Part shown: piece by piece, positions 59,677-64,000 of the stretch
How the letters are laid out: each line of letters begins with the position of its first letter
Numbering within the stretch: the first letter of the stretch is position 1
From: Gonium pectorale
Lineage: Eukaryota > Chlorophyta > Chlorophyceae > Chlamydomonadales > Volvocaceae
Length of the DNA: 64,000 nucleotides
NCBI GenBank assembly: GCA_001584585.1
Contig: LSYV01000002.1
Span: 587,919-651,918 of the forward strand
Direction: 5' to 3'
Made by a program: the position numbers and the translations under genes
Notes under the pieces: model-generated
Told to the model about the DNA's origin: nothing
Databases searched by the model: none
Seen by the model: only the letters and a program-made list of their open reading frames with translations

Positions 59677-62600
59677 CTACGCGGCCAGCCGGCGCACCAC
59701 GCCCGTGGCCCATGCGCCGCTATCGGCGGCCGGGCCTCCCAACCCAGCGCCACCGGCGCCCTCCGCGTTGCCACCGTTGCCGTCGCCAGAGGCGCTGTGG
59801 AACGGCGACATGCCCTCCGGCTCCTCCGCCACCACCTCCAGCGGCGACCCACGGGACGGTATAACGCCGCCGTCGCCGGCGGCGGCAGCGGCGATGACCG
59901 ACGCCAGGGGGCTGTCCCGGGCGGCGAGGCCGCCGCCGAGGGCGTTCAGTACGGGCATTGCCGGCAGGGAGATGCCGGCGGGGCTGCCGCCGCCGGCGAC
60001 GCTGTGGATCAGCCCCGGTGCCACAGCGCCGCCAGCACCGGCGTCGCCGCCGCCGCTCTTGGGCGGCGAAGCCGCTCCCATCAGGGCGTTGAGCAGTCCC
60101 ATCCGCGCGTTGTTGGCGGTGCCGGAGGCGCCGCCGCCACCGGTCGTGTTCGCCACCAGGCCCGCCCCTCCAAACGGCGAGCTGCTGACGGGGGAGCGGG
60201 GCACGGTGTTAATCAGCTCGCTGGAGGTCATGCGACGCGGCCCTCCGCCGACGGCGAGGCCGCCGCTGCCGGCCAGTGCCGCGCTGTCGGCCGTCAGCGG
60301 TGCACCGGTGCCGATGATGCTGGGGGAGGCGGCGAGGAGGGAGTTGATGACCCCCATCATGGGTCCCATTGCGACGGGGTTGGCGTAGCTGGTGAAGCCG
60401 CCCCCGCCGCCGCCGAAGTTGACATCGCGGTCGCTGCCGCCGCCGCCGCCGCCGAAGACGCCCAGGGCATTGTTGATGCCGCCGACGCCGTTGCCGACGC
60501 TGTTGCGCGCGGCGGCGGCCACGAGGGCGGCAGCGGAGGGCAGGCGGTTGTCGTTCATCATGGAGAGCGTCCGGCCGACCACGGGGGTGGCCGGGACCAG
60601 GGCGCGCACCTGCGGTGAGGGGGTGGGTCCCGCAGGGCTCACGGGTCAGGATTGCCCGGTCACCGGTATCATGTGTCACGGGGCGCGGCCCATGGGTCAC
60701 TGGCCAAGGACGTGTTTCAATTAGCGCAGCCAGCTTCTTATCAGTGCAGCGCAGTGCAGTGCAGCGCAGCGCAGGCGGCACGCGAGGGGACAGCACCCGC
60801 AGGGGGCTGCTCACCGGCAGGGGCAAATACACCTCGACTCAACCCGTCCCCTCTCCCCCCAACCAAGTCCCAGCTACCCGTCGCCCCGGGTCACCGCCGG
60901 GTCTGACGGGCTGAGCACCCGGCCTTAAGGCTACTAACACATGCACACGGGCCAAGGATACCAGCCACCGGCAGGGCGCCCACCCCCCACCCTCCACCCC
61001 CCACCTCCCACCACCCGCCGAACCTCAGACACCCACCACGGCGCGCGCGGGGTCCAGCGGTCCGTCCCGCTGTATGCCCAGCCCCAGCTCGTCCACCGCC
61101 ACGATCTTCAGGCAGAAGGCGTCGTGCACCCGCTCCACCACCACCATGTGGTGGCCCGGGCCCACCAGGCCCAGCCGGGAGGACATCGCGATAGCCTCCT
61201 CGAGGACCTGGGGTCGAGCGGGGGGGCGGATGGCACGGTGGTTAGGGGCGGGCAGCTGGTCGTTGGGGGGGGAGGCGCGGGAGCGTGGCACTGCAGCGGG
61301 CGGTGTGTGCGGCGTGAGTGCGTGTGCGGCGCAAAGGGGACACTGGTCGATGCAGTCACAAAGGTCTCGGGGTGCTCGTACGGCGGCACAGCGGCCGGCA
61401 CGCACGTCCCCATGTGCCGCATTTGTGCACGTTGCGAGCCTCCAAGAACGAAGTGCCGGTAGACGTGCGCGCGGCGGGACTGGCCATGACGAACGCGCAG
61501 GACAGGGCGGGGAGACCGCGCCGGCGAAACCGGCGAAACAACCCTGAAACTCCGCATCCCAACCCCGACGACATGCCCACAGGCAGCCCATATCTTCTCG
61601 CGAGGGTCCCAGGGGTCACACGTCCTCGCCCAAAATGTACTTACGGTACCGGTAAACCACGATCCGATGGCAGGTAGCTAACAAAGTACGCCATCAACTC
61701 GTATTCGGGCCGGCAGGGCGGCCCCCCGAAGGCCCGAGGTGGCGCTTCCGCTCCCTTCGTTCGCACCCGCCCAATGCAGTCACCCGGCCGCCCCGCCCCT
61801 CTCGCCCCCCTCACCTCGTCCCCGCTGGGCCCCGGCGCCGACAGCATGGGCAGCAGTCCGCGCATGATGAGGCACTGCCGCGCGTGGCCGCGGCCCTGCA
61901 GCGTCCACTTGAGGCCGTCGCTGGTGAGGCGCGGCACCACCAGCGTGAGGATGGGCATGGGCGGGCGGTACTTGGCCACCAGGGAGGCCACCCGGGAGGT
62001 GTGGGTGTACACCACGATCAGGCTGGCCTTCACCTGCGGGCGGGTGGCCGCCGAGGAGGGGATGGGGAGAGGGAAAGGGGAGGGGAGGGGAGGGCGGTTG
62101 CCGGAGAAATATTGCGGGGTCATGAGGGCAGGGAGGGCGGGAGGGAGGCCCGGCGGCATGCATGTGTGGCGGCGGCTGGGTGAGACGGCCATGTGTGTGT
62201 GGTGTTACATCTCCGGGCCGACGCTGGCCTGGGGCACTACCCGCCCCAACGCAAGACCACCTCAACGCCGCGAGGCGAGGGGACCGCTGTTCCCCCTTGC
62301 TCGACCCAAACGGACAGCCCGCAGCTCTAAGCAACTGCAGCTGCCCTGCAAAACCCGCCGCAGTGCTGCTCCTCTATTCGTCCGAGCAGCTGCTGCACAC
62401 CTCAGTCCTTGCCGCACGGGACCAGCCCCTAAGTGTGGTGCTGGTCACGCGTTTCGTAGCAAGTGCAAACAGAGATATGGGTCTAGATGGCCCGTTTGCC
62501 CGAGATACTAGCGACAAGGCATGTCATGAGAGGCGCCAAGCCAGTCAGCTCGCCACCGGCACTCTCACACGCGGCAGGCAAACGCAGAGTCCAACCCAGA

Positions 62601-64000
62601 CGCGTCGCATGCGCAAGGCGGCTCGGGCCACGGGGGCAGTGTGGGCAGGCCCGTCTGCTCGTCTCCCTCGCCCGCCATGCCCTGTACTTGGCGCCCTGCT
62701 GGAAACATCGCATCCCCGTGTGTGTATGACCGTAGAGGCTGCTTTCCATGTTTCAGTTCCCTTTTTTGGCGGCGCCAGCGCGGGGCTGGACAGCGGGGCA
62801 CATGCAGTTTTGTCGGTTGTAGCGAGGGCGGACGCTGGGCTTCAGCGGCTTGATCCGTGCAGTCGCTGCACACAGCTGAGACACATGGCAGAGCAGCGCC
62901 CGGGGGCCGGTGCCAGCCCGGGAGTGTGAACGCCATCCACTACCGTCAATCGTCATACATACTAACAGCAAACCCCGTCCGCTGTCTGTCCGCCTCCACT
63001 CACGCACCTTCTCCGCGGCGCGTACGGCGGATGACGCGATGGACTCCAGCTTGCCCATGTACGGCCCGCTCGGGCCGCCGCCGTACAGCGTGCCCGTCGT
63101 GCTGCGCACGCTGGGGCTGGCGCGGCCGCTGGCTGGGCCGTGGTGGCCGTGGCCCGGACCCTGGCTGTGGCCGTGGCCTCCGCCGCCGCCGCCGTTGTGG
63201 TGGCCCGGCTGGGCGTGTCCGTCGCGGGGTCCGGTGCCGAAGCGGGCCATGGCGGCCACCGCCGTGTTGATGTCGGCGTACGACTGGCTGCGGGAGCCGC
63301 CTGCGTGCCCGAGGGGTGGCGCCAGGCGGCGGGAGAGGGGGATCGTTAGGTTGAGATGAAGAGCGTTTTCAGGCCAGGAGGTGGGCAGGGAGGCGCGGTG
63401 AAGCTGTCTTCCACACGGCACCGTCGGATCACTAAGGCCGGCTAAGAGGATATGAACGCCACAGGCTGCGGCTCATACGTGGCGAGCTGGGTTGGGCATC
63501 GCCAGCGCAGCAGCAGCGAGGAAAAAGTGGCTGCGCCCTTGTGGTTGCGCAATTGTGGCTGTACCCTTGTGGTGCGATGGGAGCGTTGACGCCCAGGCGG
63601 TGGGACTGGGACGCTGCGGGCTGCGAGCAGCAGCCTCACAGCTCAGGAGCTCATCGCCCACACAATACCCACACCCTGGATCACGTCACGAAGCATTCAA
63701 GCGGGCGCCCACCTGACTGGGCGCTGGGTGCGATGGTGCTGCCCACGCCGCTGCTGCCCGGCGGGCCTTGCAAAGGGCTGCCGCCAGCCGCCGACAGCGA
63801 CCCGCCGCCGATTGTGCCGCCGCCGGTGGTGCCGCCGCCACCGCCGCCGATGTCCGGCATGGAGGCGTTGCTGCGCGTGCGGCCCGGCGGCCGCGGCGGC
63901 AGACCCGCGAAGCTGACGTGGTGACCTGCGGGTCCGCCGGCGCCGCCGGTGGCGCCTCCGCCAGGCGTCGTCGCCGCAGCGGGGCCGTCGATGACGCCGC
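59677..64000 (-). CDS. Pyruvate-kinase-like protein, C-terminal half with long low-complexity insertions (partial)
   Basis: Five exons are visible on the - strand (63713 to beyond 64000, 63008-63300, 61815-62033, 61037-61207, 59677-60609); the catalytic barrel must lie beyond the window. The pyruvate kinase C-domain is clear: ESIASSAVRAAEKV joins VKASLIVVYTHTSRVASLV, then AKYRPPMPILTLVVP, RQCLIMRGLLPML and VLEEAIAMSSRLGLVGPG, followed by HHMVVVERV. Pyruvate kinase makes ATP and pyruvate from phosphoenolpyruvate at the end of glycolysis. Unusually, nearly 180 residues before the C-domain are Gly/Ser/His-rich, and the last exon adds 310 residues of Gly/Ala-rich sequence after the point where ordinary pyruvate kinases end. 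Exon phases agree at all four junctions. The stop is TAG at 59677. Confidence 0.8.

Noticed and set aside
1..64000. Search for CRISPR arrays, bacterial operons, phage or plasmid features
   Set aside because: The window is intron-rich eukaryotic DNA; the repeats seen are coding microsatellites and a dispersed element without regular spacers.

Overview
The window reads as nuclear DNA of a GC-rich green alga, most likely a volvocine relative of Chlamydomonas; the genus cannot be told from sequence alone. Protein-coding information is chopped into exons mostly of 50-500 bases, with GT-AG introns of about 150-1400 bases. TGTAA, the usual volvocine polyadenylation signal, lies downstream of almost every stop codon. 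Proteins carry Ala/Gly/Pro/Ser-rich insertions typical of the group. There is no bacterial operon structure, CRISPR array, rRNA or tRNA. All gene models were assembled by hand from reading frames, splice sites and family similarity, and exon phases agree at nearly every junction.

Left part (1-23.1 kb): the 3' end of an unrecognised protein with repeated leucine-rich LLxLL-like segments (+); a complete IND1/NUBPL-type P-loop ATPase for mitochondrial complex I assembly (-, 2986-6639); an mTERF-domain organellar protein (+, 6905-11444) divergent from it across a 265-base shared promoter; and a very large ZIP4/SPO22/TEX11-like meiotic gene (+, 12956-23117) that ends in a 900-residue low-complexity tail.

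Middle part (25.0-57.5 kb): four paralogous cytochrome P450 genes of CYP85-clan (CYP26/CYP120-like) character. P450-A, -B and -C are direct repeats on the + strand (25026-29316, 35351-40267, 41013-46391) and P450-D is on the - strand (48383-53410). All four share the same eleven-exon structure. A SAM-dependent methyltransferase of the LCM/TcmP type (30644-34149) sits between A and B, and a BAHD-like HxxxD acyltransferase (54078-57463, -) follows D. Oxidation, methylation and acylation genes packed together resemble the tailoring part of a specialised-metabolite gene cluster. No scaffold-forming enzyme is visible, so the product is unknown. This is the most interesting feature of the window.

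Right part (57.5-64 kb): an intergenic stretch with a degenerate ORF, then the 3' half of a pyruvate-kinase-like gene (-, 59677 to beyond the window end). Its C-domain is embedded in long Gly/Ala/His-rich segments. A short dispersed repeat recurs in introns of the mTERF gene, P450-C and P450-D and downstream of the pyruvate kinase gene.
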